Below are positions 1-10,393 of a stretch of DNA of 16,598 nucleotides, one piece after another (position 1 is the stretch's first letter; the number at the start of each line of letters is the position of its first letter). Position numbers and translations under genes: made by a program. This stretch comes from Ettlia oleoabundans (Eukaryota; Chlorophyta; Chlorophyceae; Chlamydomonadales). The stretch spans positions 1 through 16,598 of the forward strand of contig JAAMXP010001167.1 in assembly GCA_019693395.1 (NCBI GenBank). Reading direction: 5' to 3'. The notes below the pieces were generated by a model, which saw nothing but the letters and a program-made list of their open reading frames with translations, ran no database searches and was not told where the DNA came from.

Positions 1-17
1 CCCTCCCTCCCTCCCTC
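1..17. repeat. CCCT microsatellite at the window edge
   Basis: Four CCCT units plus one base. On the minus strand they lie at the visible end of the DHX37 reading frame, after GKLYLLEG, so they may be the end of the last coding exon or run into an intron or tail beyond the window. Confidence 0.7.
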
Positions 18-1300
18 AAGCAGATAAAGCTTGCCTGCAAAGCTGGGCAGCACCTTGCCCTCCAGCAGAGCCGCCGCAAACACGGCGCAGCGCTCAGCGG
101 GGTCTGGGTGCGGCATGGCACACCGCGGCAGCGCCCAATCGTGCCGTCCAAAGGTCACATCCCGCCAGCACAGCACCTGCACACACAGCGGCCGATGCAG
201 GCACCAGGCAGTTCAACTGCTGTGTTTGTAGTGCTAGTTGAATTCACAGGAGTCCATATACGAGCCCGCAAGTGATATGCTGCAGCTGGCGACAGAAGCG
301 GTGCCTCATACAGGCAGCAGCACAGGGGAAGCCAGGCAGCAGGCAGTGCTGTGGGGCCCCAGGCCGCCCACCCACCTGGTCGGTGGCTGGCTTGTAGATG
401 GGCGGCGGCTCGGGCAGCGGTTCCGAGAAGTTGCAGAGAGGTGCCGCCACCTCGGGCAGCCAGCGCGGCTCAATGCCGGTCAGGCCTGTAGGACAGCGAA
501 GTGTGCTGCTTCTACGCAACCGTGTCGCACAGCAGTGTCACCTGTGGTGGGTGGGCCGTGTTACCCACACTGCTGGTGGGGTGCAAGGTGCAACCTTGGC
601 AAGAGACCGCCACAGCAGGCGCAGCATGGGTTTAAGGACCCCGCAGGGCTTACACACTCCACCCCTTGCACAGTGGCGGCGACGTACCTGCCATGTATGG
701 GCGCTTGGCGGTGCGCACCAGCTCCATGTAGGCGACGTAGTCGGGTGATGTGGCATGCAGCGCGGAGTTGGGGTGCAGGAACACGTCCTCGTCAACGCCG
801 CCGCAGGCACGGTACCTCACAGCACGGCTGCGCTTGCCCTGCAGCGGACACCGCCAGCAGCACGCAGGAGGCGAGTTGCTGTGTGAGGTGTGGCCGTTGG
901 GGTGGGACTTGGCAAGCAGGACATAGCGGGGTGGGGACTGGGGACACAGCACAAGCGCGCATGATATCTGCACGCTCCTGACCTTGTTGTCAACCTTAAC
1001 TTGGCAGTCTGCTGCCAGCCAGCGTGCAACTGCTGGCTGGGGCAGCAGACCATGTGCAGATTGCAATCCGCAAGCCAGCTAGCCTGCCTGCCTGCCTGCC
1101 TACCCTGCGGGTCAGCCAACACAGCGGCCCCACACCTGCTGCTCCTGGGTGCGCAGGTAGTCCAGTGAGCGTATGCGCCGCGATATCTGGTCAGCCCACC
1201 CCGCAGCCACCGCACGCCGCAGAGCCTCCAAGGCAGCGGGTGGCGGCGGAGGCAGAGCCGCACCGCCGCCCAGACCCACACCAGCCAAGCTGGGCGGGGC

Positions 1301-1333
<33 letters not shown>

Positions 1334-2054
1334 CCCTGCATGTTGCGGCCGCTGTGCCCGCTGGGCTTCCAAGGTACGGGCCAGCTGCTTGTGCAGTGCG
1401 GCCGCCTCTCGTAGATTTTTGAAGTGCAGGAAGTTGCGGCGGCAGAAGGCCTCATCCTCTCCCGCTGCCTCAAAGGCACACAGCGCCCGCAGAGAGCTGC
1501 AGTCACACACAGCAATCAGGTCGGAGTCAGGGAGGCATGATGCTGGTGAAACACAGTAACTATTAGTAACTATTACACCAGAAGCAGGCAGGTTGGGGTG
1601 CTAAAGTTGTTGCCATCAGCATGCACCTGCACGGCACCCAAACGTCCCCGGATGCACATGCTGGAACAGGCCTTAACCTGCCGTAAGTTTTCATGCTGCA
1701 CCCACCTCAGGGCGTCGCTGTCCGACACCCGAAACTGCGCATGAGCCTCCCGTGCCGCCTGCCGCCGCTTCTTGGCCGCCTCCTTCTCAGCCTGCCGCTG
1801 CTCCCGCCCGCTGACGCCATCGCAAACACCACCCTGCTCCTTGCCGTGCTTGTTGGATTTTTCATTTCCCTCCTCATCCGCCGGAGCTACCACATCCACG
1901 TGAATGAAGGGGCTATCCACACTCAATACAGCCGCCAGCGCCACAGCATATGGCAGCACACGGCGCAGCCGCCCTGAACCGCCTGCACCCTGCTGCTGCT
2001 GCTGCCTCGCTGCCCCTGCCGCCAACAATGCCTGCTGCTGCCCTAGCTGCTGGG

Positions 2055-2099
<45 letters not shown>

Positions 2100-5000
2100 C
2101 GTGAATTGCCACTTCCAGCAGCATGCGGGCGTGGCGTGGGCTAATGGGGTAGGCGGCCATGGCGCGCCCCAAAGCGGTGAGTTGGCCGGTGCCGCCGTCC
2201 AAGGCTGCAGGCACGGTGTTTAAGGTGCAGGTGGAAGCAGGGGAGAGGGTGGATGAAACGAGGGTCGCAGAGGGACCGAGGGTCGCAGAGGGACAGCGAC
2301 CAAACCAAAACGCTGGGGCAATCGCTTGCATACTTGAAAGCCAAGCCAAAAGGCCCCACTTAGCACCACGATCAGCCCTTTGTTGACAGCGTAAAAAAGT
2401 GCCCTTCCCTCAGGCATGGCCATCCACCACTTGAACATACACACAAGCACGGTCTATAGACGCTAGTTATGCACACCCTACAGTATTCACCACTCCAACA
2501 ACCCAAGCGCACGGGAACCGTCGCACACTCTGCGTCTTGAAACACCGGTCTCCACCACTTGGCCCCCCTGCGCCCCCACCTGACAGCGCCACCAGGCATC
2601 GCTCCGCTGCCGCCAGTGCTGCCGCCTCTGGCTGTGTGGGGAAGGGGAAGTTGGGCACCTTGTCCACACCCAGGGCTTTGAGCGCTAGCACCACGCCCTC
2701 AAGTGCGGTGTTGAGTATTTCTGGTGGCGTGTGCTGGGGGAAGGTGTCGTTGAAGTGGGCCGAGGAGTAGAGCCTGGAAGTGCGGGGAGAGCAAGGAGGG
2801 AGGTTTAGATGCAGTCAGAAAGGTAAGGGTGCCAGCAGAAGCAGCAGTACAAGCAACAAAATTGATAGAAAGGCAACGGGTCCAATGCAAGACGTGAAGT
2901 TTCCAATAAGGTCAAGATAAAGAGCAACAGGCACCCCGAGGAGCACGCAAGGGTGCCTGGCTGCCTGGCACTCCCCCGTATGCAGGTCTGCACAACAACA
3001 GTCTTGCCCTAACTGCCCCTGCTTCCCTGCCTCCCTCATTCACAGAACAACTCCTTACCCAGCCACCTGCCCCACCCAACCACCCTCACCTGTAGCAGTG
3101 TCCTGGTCCAGTACGTCCCGCCCGTCCCGCCCTCTGCTCTGCCGACGCCTTGCTGACCCAGCGCACCTCAAAGCGGGACAGACCCGCAGCGCTCTCAAGC
3201 AGCCGCTGCTTGGAGCGACCCGCATCCACTACGTAGCGGATGCCTGCAACGGGTAGTGGGTGATGTGACGGTCGGGTTTGGTTCTTGTTGCGAGAAGGAT
3301 GAAGTGGCCCCGCTTGCAGCAGCGGTTTGTGCATGGGACACGGTCTGAGCTGCCAGTGCCAGGCCTGAGAATCAGTGAGTTTCGAGCTTGCTGCCTGTCC
3401 CGGCATAACCTCCCCACGCTTTGCAACTCGCCTGGTATGGTGAGCGAAGTCTCCGCCACGTTTGTGGCAACCACCACCAGCCGCTGGCCTGCGGGCGGTG
3501 GACGGAACACCCGTGCCTGCTGCGCCGCGGGCAGCATGGCGTACAGGGGCAGCACGTGCAGTGGACCTGGGCCCTGAAGGCCGCCATCAGCGCTGCCTGG
3601 TTGCTGCGCCCCAGCACCAGCGCCCTTTAGGTCTGCAGCAGGAGGGGGCAACGGCCAGTGCCAGATGACATCATTGAGAGGGATGCAACCTGTTCCATAG
3701 AACACCCGTAAAGAACAGTGGGCAGTCACTGAGCACTGCTGGTTACCATCAAGAGGTTTTCTGCGCCCACCCACCCACCTGTCAGGCTGATCCCCAGGCG
3801 GCGCTCAAAGTCTGCCTCTGCCTGCGCAATCTGCTCCGGTGTGAAGCCCTGGCCACCCATCACTACAACCTCCTCCTCATCGCCTGCAAGCAGGTTTGTT
3901 GTGGAGAGAGCGAACAACAGATTCATGTGAGTAGCAGGCGGACGCGCAGGCGGGCGGCAGCCAGCAGCAGATAGGCAGCCGTGCGACGCAATACAAACAG
4001 CCAGGCGCGCAGCAGCCAAGCAGAGGGGCAAACAGGCAGGCCTGACCTCTGACATTGGCACCCTGTGCAGTGCAATAAAGCAGCTGCTGCAGCAACACCC
4101 CGCACCCGAGTATTCTGCATCATCATAGTCGTCCTGCCCAGCTCCCTCCTCCCCCGCCATCCTTTCCTCCTCAAGCCGCCGCTCCAGGGCCGCCAACTCG
4201 CTGTCATCAGCCGTCCCAACCTCCGCGGCATCGCCACTGAAAGCATCAAGGCCTGCTGCCTCCTCCTCGGCTGCTGCTGCGGCCCTTGCAGCTGAAGCAG
4301 CGCCATCGGCATCAACATCAGCTGTACTGGCAGAGCCCTCGGCTCCTTTTCCGGCCGCGGGTGCACCAGTGGCGCCAACCACAGAGGCAGTGGCTTCTCC
4401 TTCCTGTTTGCGGCGTGGTTTGTTGAAGGTTGTACGCAGCTTGCGGCACAGGTGTTCCACCTCCCTCTGACCCGTCAGGAACACCAGCACACCGCCTGGC
4501 GGCAGCGATCGGTGGATCTGACAGACCTGCGGGGCACGCAAGAAAGGGAACGAGTGATGCGAGTGCTGCGAGTTCGACTCCAAGGTTGATGTAAGCGTTT
4601 GGATGAACACCAACGGCAGGCGGAGTGTTGAGCATCCTCGGTTGCTCACATCACACAACAACAAACATGTCAATTGTAACTGTAAAGCCAAGCTTTTTTC
4701 CCACACCCTCGCAACCCACCCAGCCACCGTACCACCCAGCTCACCCACCTTCTTATATGCCGCCCCCAAGTAATCATGCAGCTCCGTGCGCTTGCTGAAG
4801 TGCACGGTAACAGGGTACTGCCGTGCCGGCACGCTCACAACAGGGGGAGGAATGGTGAACAGGCGACGGTTCTGAACAAAGTCATCGGTCCTGCATGTAG
4901 GGTGGGGTGGCGGGTCGGTCAGTGTGAAGTGATTGACTGTTACTCTTCTTCCTAAATACGGTTGAAAGTAAAAGCAAACCAGCAAGCGAGCCAGGATTAA

Positions 5001-8000
5001 GGCATGGGGGCAGCATCCATTAGAAGTCTAGTTACTAACAGCTTTGCAATGCGGGGCAAGCCAAGGGATGCCTCGCAGACAGCCCAGGTGCAGCGTTAGG
5101 CAAAAGGGTTTCCACCCCTGCCCCACCTGAGTGTTGCACTCATGATGATGAGCTTCAAAGGATACACCCGCTCGCTGGCGCCCCCACTTTCAGTCCCGGC
5201 CCCCTGTCCCGCTGCTTGCGCTGCATCTGCCAGGCTGCGCCTGAGGGCCACTATGCGGGACAGCATGCCGCACAGTATGTCTGTGTTCAAGCTGCGCTCG
5301 TGGGCCTCGTCCACCAGTATGGCGCTGTAGCGGCGCAGAAGGAAGTCCTCCTGCACCTCCCTGCAGGATGCAGCAGTACCAGCAGGGCCAACAGATTGAG
5401 CTGTTTGAATAGTTGCATGGACCATCAGGACATCAAAGCAGCGGTGAGGCTTTCTGCTTGGTTTGAGTCATTATGCTTCAATATAACCTACCCATCCAAA
5501 TCCAAAAAGAACCCCACTTCGCCACCTCACCACCACCACCCAAAGACCGACCACTGCGTAACCAGTTCGACTCCCCACAACCTCAGGCCATCGTGCAGGA
5601 TGGCTCACCTGAGTAGTATGCCATCTGTCATGAACTTGATGGCAGTGTTGTCACCCACGCGCTTGTCGTACCGCACCTGCACACCCACGAATTGAAAGAT
5701 GATTTAGCCCAATGACATGCAACTCGTGGATATGCTTTCATCAACGTGCGCGCGGTTACTGCCAGGGCAGCAGTAGGGTGCAGCAAGTAGGGCAAGGAGG
5801 TGCAGCCGAAAGGTGCATAGAAGAACTGCCGCAGGTCCGGGACTGACCCTGCAAACAGCCAACAGCTGCGGCCCCGCCATTCCCCCCTTACTCGCAAACC
5901 TTCGTCAGCCAAGCCAACCCTGCCCAGATCCTTCGGCCTCATCCCTTGGTAACGGAAATAGTTTTTGTGTTGGTATATGGTACAACAAGTGCGACGAAAA
6001 AGAACAAAACCAACCCATGGTTTGAGTGACAGGCCCTCACCTGGTACCCCACCAGCTGCCCCAGCCGGCTGTCCAGCTCATCAGCCACGCGCTCGGCGGT
6101 GGAGATGGCGGCCACACGCCGTGGCTGCGTCACTCCCACTGCCCCTGCCCGCTCCGGGAACAGCTTGCAGCCGTACCCGCCCTCGTACAGGAACTGGGGG
6201 ACCTGCAGGGAGGCGGGTAAGTAGGTTGCAACAGGCAGGCAGCAGGCAGGCAGGCGGGCGCGCGGGGATGGGGTGGTTTGTTGTTTGCTGGTGGGTGACC
6301 GAGCGTGTGTCTGTGGAATTAGCTTGACGTACTCGGGGTTTGCTATGCTGTGCAGCATGCAAGCCAAGGCTAAGCAAGTGACTTCTCAGGAGTTGCAGCC
6401 AATGCATAACGGGCAAGCCACCCCTTCTTGCACCAATACCCCTGGCCCCTGTGGTCCCCCGTTTATTCCGTTGCAGCACATATGAGGCGAGTAGGAAAGC
6501 AAACATCAATTGAGCAAGATGGTGAGTACCTGCGTGGTTTTGCCGCACCCTGTCTCCCCGCACAGCACCACCACATCATGCTCTGCCACAGCCTCCATAA
6601 CCTCCTGCTCCATACCAGTGATGGGCAGACCCTCCCTGAAACCATGGGGGTACGAGGCGCATGGGGTGTGGGTCCGTGGCAAGGCAGCTTCGCTGTGGTT
6701 TTTTAAACTGAACACCAGCACCAAAGCACCAAACCGCTGCAGAACATGCGGCAAACAAAAAAGTTCCGACCTAGCAAAGGCAAGGCAGTGTCTTGCAAAG
6801 TGCAGATGACAGCCGCATGATATACGTGCTTGCGTGTGCCCACCCACCGCGCCCACAAACCCACCTGACTGCCTGTATTTCCGGCCGCCGCTGCACGAGC
6901 ACCACGCGCGGCTTGCCGCCAAGCGGGACCCCGCCCGCTGCTTGCGTCGCGGGGCGGGGCCTTTGCTGCTGCCTGGTGTCTTCCTCCTCGTCTCGCCCCT
7001 CGCTGATGCCCAGCTGCTGCTTGCTAGCTGCCGCAGCCTCACGAAGCAGCTGTGTCTGCCGCTTTTTATCCACCTGCCCTTGCATCTGCTGATGCTGGGA
7101 TTGCGCTGCCGACTTGGCTGCAGCCCCTTGCTGTTGGGCAGTACCAACTGCTGGGCCCGCTCCCGTGCGCTGCTTCTTAGCTAGCGGGCCTCTTGAAGCT
7201 GCAGTACCATTGACACCAGGGCCAGCAGCTGCATGCCCGCGACCGCCTAGCGCACCACTGTCACTATCCGAGCCACTGCTGCCGCTCTCCTCCTCCTCCT
7301 CTCCCTCTGATGAGTCATCATCCTCACCATCCACAGGCCGCTCCCGCTCTCGAAACAGGCGCACGTTTGTGGGCAGGTTGACGCCGGCTCTGTGCAGCTG
7401 CAGGGCGCGCTTCAATGCCTGCTTCTTAGTCTCACGCTGGCCACGGGCCGCTACAGGCCGCAGCAGCTGCAGCTCCTCGTGATTCAGCTGCAGCCAGGAC
7501 GGGGGCAGCAGTGGCAGCGGCATGCGCATGCAAAATCGCAGGTTTGGAGAGAGCGAGTGGTGCAGGCGACGCAAGAAGGGCATGAAAGTGAACTTTGCGG
7601 GTATTGGTGAGGCATGCACTAACAACATGCCCCTAACAACTGCAACCCAGAGCCGCATGATATCTAGGCAGGGAGGCGGGCAGGCACGTAGACGGGTAGG
7701 CAGACGTTCCACTGCCTCACCTGGTGCTGTGCAAGCGTCTGCAGCACTTCATCCCTCTTGGCTCGCTTTTCCTTTTCCTCTTGGATCCTGCGCAGCTTAC
7801 GCTGCTGCGATTTGCTCAGCCGCTTCTCTGGCAGAGGTGACTCTGCCGCAGCGTCGCCCACAGGCCTGTCGCCCTTGGTGGGCAGGATGAGCGCATTGCT
7901 GTCCTCGATCAGCCTGCAGATTCGACGGGCAAAGTGTTTGAGCCTGAGTTGCGGCTTGGGTGCTCAGAAACCCGCTCAAGGGTAGCGGCATGTTGGCCCA

Positions 8001-8120
8001 CCTCGCCAGGTCCGCATCCGGCATGGACTCCAGACTAGTTTCAGTGTGCTTGTATTTTAACGATTGCACGCTTTTGTTTTTTCTGTCGCGCTTGGAGCGC
8101 CCCCCCTTCTGGCGCCCCAT
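1..8120 (-). CDS. DHX37: DEAH-box RNA helicase, DHX37/Dhr1 family (3' end beyond window)
   Basis: Ribosome-biogenesis helicase: the family (yeast Dhr1, human DHX37) acts in the nucleolar SSU processome to release U3 snoRNA from pre-18S rRNA. Exons in transcript order: 8120-8002, 7913-7721, 7487-6865, 6635-6530, 6202-6041, 5676-5609, 5360-5127, 4890-4749, 4526-4106, 3883-3779, 3632-3432, 3243-3090, 2773-2580, 2204-1706, 1496-1136, 838-688, 485-376, 176-<1. They join in frame to about 1339 residues. Start: ATG at 8120 in GCCGCCATGG context, followed by a basic stretch (residues 2-16). Motifs seen: Walker [11 protein letters not shown] 338-347, TQPRRVAA from 372, DEAH 441-444, SAT 498-500, VLVFLTGQ from 562, [13 protein letters not shown] 780-792, [13 protein letters not shown] 828-840; then winged-helix/ratchet (about 908-1120) and OB-fold C-terminal region. 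An acidic insert lies at about 590-715, between motifs IV and V. It exceeds human DHX37 (about 1150 aa) mainly through low-complexity inserts. The final residues are missing at the window edge. Confidence 0.93.
1083..1100. repeat. CCTG tetranucleotide microsatellite
   Basis: About four and a half perfect CCTG units inside DHX37 intron 15 (839-1135). Related impure CAGG runs occur in other introns of this gene, for example around 6231-6258 and 7671-7705. Confidence 0.85.
1302..1332 (-). repeat. (CTG)n tract coding for poly-Ala in DHX37 exon 15
   Basis: Ten GCT triplets on the plus strand, read on the minus strand in the GCA frame as a run of about 11-12 alanines, followed by a Pro/Gly/Ala-rich stretch. 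It is the same repeat unit as the poly-Gln tract about 740 bases away but translated in a different frame. Confidence 0.88.
2058..2099 (-). repeat. (CTG)n tract coding for poly-Gln in DHX37 exon 14
   Basis: Fourteen triplets on the plus strand: nine GCT, one GTT, four GCT. On the coding (minus) strand they read as 14 glutamines, about residues 944-957, followed by further short Q runs. The tract sits just after the winged-helix block ending LLEVAIHE and before the ratchet helices, probably in a surface loop. Confidence 0.9.
2259..2294. repeat. 18-bp direct tandem duplication
   Basis: Two exact head-to-tail copies of an 18-base unit beginning CGAGGGTCGC, inside DHX37 intron 13 (2205-2579). 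Probably a recent slippage duplication; no coding effect. Confidence 0.85.
3244..3431 (-). other. GC-AG intron (intron 11 of the DHX37 gene)
   Basis: Read on the minus strand the upstream exon ends ACCATACCAG and the intron begins GCGAGT, so the donor is GC, not GT; the acceptor is GTTGCAG. Joining CCA G with GC ATC CGC gives Pro-Gly-Ile-Arg, which restores the motif V sequence [15 protein letters not shown] expected for this family. The only nearby GT (inside GCGAGTTG) would shift the frame. GC donors with an otherwise strong AG|GCRAGT match are a known minor class of U2-type intron. Confidence 0.85.
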
Positions 8121-8715
8121 GGCGGCTGCAATTCCGTAGCTCAATGTTCTCGTCGCAGCTTGTCCCCTGGAGGCTCCCTGACATGCATGCACCGCTATAT
8201 GGGAACCACCAGCCCCTTGGGCGCCAGCGTGGCCATGCTCGTTCTTCATGCACAAACCGACACCCGGTCCATCTTCCAGTCGGTAGAGCTGCACCTGCGC
8301 CGTGGAGCAATGTCACTGCATTGCGGTGCTCGGGTTGAGGGTTGGCGTGCGCCGCCTGTCGTAGAGCTGCCTCGAGCGGCGGCTCTGCGCTGCCAAGCTC
8401 ATCTAAATCATCTCTCCTTGGGCGCATGGGAGGTGCTTCATTCGAAAAGGCGCGGCGGTTGGCAGTTACCGTGTGGCTGAGTGGGCGGCGGCTGCGGCGT
8501 GGCTTTGCAATGTGTTGTGGGTGCAGCTCCTGCCTGACCGCTTGTCACACCGCTGGGAAGAACATTTTGGTTTCCACCCCTTCATTGCTCGCCATTGAAT
8601 CGCACCTGATGTTAATCTAATGCCCACTTGTTTGTTTTGTTGCAGCAAGCGTGCGGTACCCCGCCGAGCACCTGCGCGGCACTGGCGCTGCCAGGCTCTA
8701 CCCGGCCACCCCTCA
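8121..8715. other. Divergent intergenic region with possible shared promoter
   Basis: This holds the 5' leader of the DHX37 gene (leftward) and that of the UVR/HEAT/TPR gene (rightward). No firm core promoter was found; CTATATGG near 8195 is the only weak TATA-like string noticed. A strong acceptor-like tract, TTGTTTTGTTGCAG ending at 8645, suggests that a 5' intron of the rightward gene finishes here. A 64-codon plus-strand ORF from ATG 8144 to about 8338 resembles nothing I recognise and is not called as a gene. Confidence 0.5.
8426..8520 (+). other. Possible first coding exon of the UVR/HEAT/TPR gene
   Basis: ATG at 8426 (MGGASFEKARRLAV...) opens a frame rich in Arg, Ala and Ser with few acidic residues. 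A donor-like TGG|GTGCAG follows 8520, leaving two bases. Splicing to the acceptor at 8645 (next exon from 8646) keeps the frame through CAAGCGTGCGG into the downstream MDAWERLL frame. The joined N-terminus would be basic and transit-peptide-like. The frame upstream of ATG 8716 is open back to 8646, which fits. Donor choice is uncertain; the alternative is simply a start at 8716 with an untranslated exon upstream. Confidence 0.27.
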
Positions 8716-9819
8716 ATGGACGCATGGGAGCGGCTGCTCCTTGCCAAAAGGTGCGATTATCGGCACTAGTACTGCACGTTATTGCTGCCGCTTCTACTTT
8801 GTGCAGCGTATACTTCCCCAGCTGTACTGTTCCTGCCACTTGCAATGCTCTTAAGACCCTCACTGTTCACTCACGTGACTACATACCAGGCCTGTGTGGG
8901 GCACTCTGCTTGTCCGGCCGCAGGAAGCTGGACCTTGCGGTGCGCGAGGAGGACTACTACACAGCGGCGCAAGCCAAGGCTGAGGTGGCGATATTGCGCG
9001 ACCGCCTGCCCTCTGAGAAGCTGGTGCTGGCCAGCCTGCTGGAGCGCGTAGAGCCACGCCGCCAGCCCAGCGATCAGGCATGCCTGGGCGCCATACGCCA
9101 GCTGGGGGCCCTTGGGGATATGGCAGCCTGCCCCGCACTGGCCAACTGCCTGCACGACAGCGATCCTGTTGTGGCGGAGGCGGCAGAGGAAGCGCTGTGG
9201 GCCATCTTTATGCGGTGAGCAGTTGTTGGGTTCTGCTTGTTACGTGCACTTGACTGGTGCAGCTGTCCGGGTGCAGCTTGAGATTGTTGATCTTGAGCCT
9301 ATTGCGCCATTTGAAATCCCGCAGTTGACTCCTGCTGTTGCTGCTTGGCTGCTACCCTGCACACTTCTGCCTGTTGCGGCTGCCACAATCTTCACCCCTA
9401 CCTCCGCCCCCACGTGCAGTTGCCCCACCCCGGAGCTGGAGTTGCAGCTGCAGCAGGGCGTGATCCTGATGCAGCGCCCAGAGCAGTGGGAGCAGGCTCT
9501 GCAGCTCTTCACGGAGCTGATAGCCCAGGCACCCACCTTTGCAGAGGGATACAACAAGCGCGCCACAGTGCTGTACCTCATGCAGCGCTACCATGCGGCC
9601 GTGGTGGACTGCCGCATTACGTTGCAGATGAACCCGTTTCACTTTGCGGCCGCCAGCGGAATGGGCATGTGCTGCTCTTCAGTTGGTGACACGCGCGGTG
9701 CTGTGGCGGCCTTTGAGCACGCTGTGGCCCTCAACCCGCGCCTCGGCCACCTGCGCCAGCACATCATGCAGCTCAAGCAGATACTGAGGCAGGAGGAGGG
9801 GCAGCAGAGTAACGACTGA
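8716..9819 (+). CDS. UVR-like hairpin / HEAT / TPR protein
   Basis: Three exons, 8716-8750, 8924-9214 and 9420-9819, join in frame (AG|G and CG|T codons) to 241 residues ending at TGA 9817-9819. Residues about 12-45 (LDLAVREEDYYTAAQAKAEV and following) match the charged helical hairpin of UvrB/C-type UVR motifs, common in plastid proteins. Residues about 55-107 form a HEAT-like repeat (ALGDMAACPALANCL, then DPVVAEAAEEALW). Residues about 112-225 hold two to three TPRs, including FAEGYNKRATVLYLM and ALNPRLGHLR. No catalytic motif is visible, so a scaffold or assembly role is inferred only. The 8716 start is conservative: the frame continues upstream to 8646 and may begin in an earlier exon coding for a transit peptide. 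It shares the intergenic region with DHX37. Exact orthology is not recognised. Confidence 0.8.
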
Positions 9820-10340
9820 TTAGCCCAGCAATGAGTGATGAGACGAGGTGCGGCAACCAACCGCTGCCATGCCCACCCGCTTGCCCCTGCTTGCTAGCGT
9901 ACAGCCAGTGTCTGGCAGTAAAATTTCTACACAACTTTTTCGCCTACCCTTTCCCTTGAAGTTTAGCAAGTGTGCCCACTGTGCAAGTGTGTGTAGGCAC
10001 CTGTAGCCTTGCTTCCTGCCCCTGTGTCCTTGTGTCTGGTTGCTTCCTGGCGTTATATATTGTGTTGCCGTACTCCTCCAGTGGCGCACAATTTCTGTGA
10101 TCTATCTATATTTCTGTGGCATGCTTGTATGTTTGTATTTATCTAATCACCCTTTCCTGCTGTTAACGATAATTGTTGCAAGCAAATCTGACACTGGAAA
10201 GGCCTGCCATCGCGTAGTTAGTGTCACATGGTATTTATTGGTAGTTCAGTTGCTGAACTTCTCAGACATGCTCTGCAAGTTGGCCTTGTCAAGAAGGAGA
10301 TCCAAGAAGTAAGGCGAGGTGTTCGCTAGGCTCCCTGCGG

Positions 10341-10354
10341 CAGTACATGTACTG
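10341..10354. promoter_or_regulatory. 14-bp perfect palindrome with paired GTAC cores
   Basis: CAGTACATGTACTG reads the same on both strands and holds two GTAC tetramers. GTAC is the core bound by SBP-domain regulators, including the Chlamydomonas copper regulator CRR1. It lies about 240 bases before the deacetylase ATG. About one such palindrome is expected by chance in a window of this size, so function is speculative. Confidence 0.2.
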
Positions 10355-10388
10355 TGCATCTCACTAGTCCCAGACCGGTCCCGCGGAC

Positions 10389-10393
10389 TGTAA
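10389..10393 (+). other. Candidate TGTAA polyadenylation signal
   Basis: TGTAA is the usual poly(A) signal in volvocalean green algae. This copy lies about 570 bases after the stop of the UVR/HEAT/TPR gene and about 200 before the deacetylase ATG. It may mark the end of the former, but TGTAA also occurs inside introns here (about 15750, 16433), so it is weak evidence. Confidence 0.28.

Noticed and set aside
238..981. Long plus-strand open frame across the DHX37 3' exons
   Set aside because: It is the opposite-strand shadow of conserved helicase exons 15-17 and runs through their introns; its product is Arg/Cys/Trp-rich with no family resemblance.
1497..1560. Acceptor at TTTCACCAG (about 1551) for DHX37 exon 15
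   Set aside because: Joining there with the phase left by exon 14 gives an early in-frame TGA. The acceptor ending at 1497 (GACTGCAG) keeps the frame and gives [19 protein letters not shown], as expected for the family.
5564..5577. GTTCGACTCC resembling a tRNA B box (another near 4568)
   Set aside because: The flanks do not pair as a T stem, no A box lies at the right distance and no acceptor stem is present; both are intronic.
8144..8338. 64-codon ORF MFSSQLVPW... as first exon of the UVR/HEAT/TPR gene
   Set aside because: No donor in the required phase with a convincing consensus was found, and the sequence is less transit-peptide-like than the 8426 alternative; it remains only a weak possibility.
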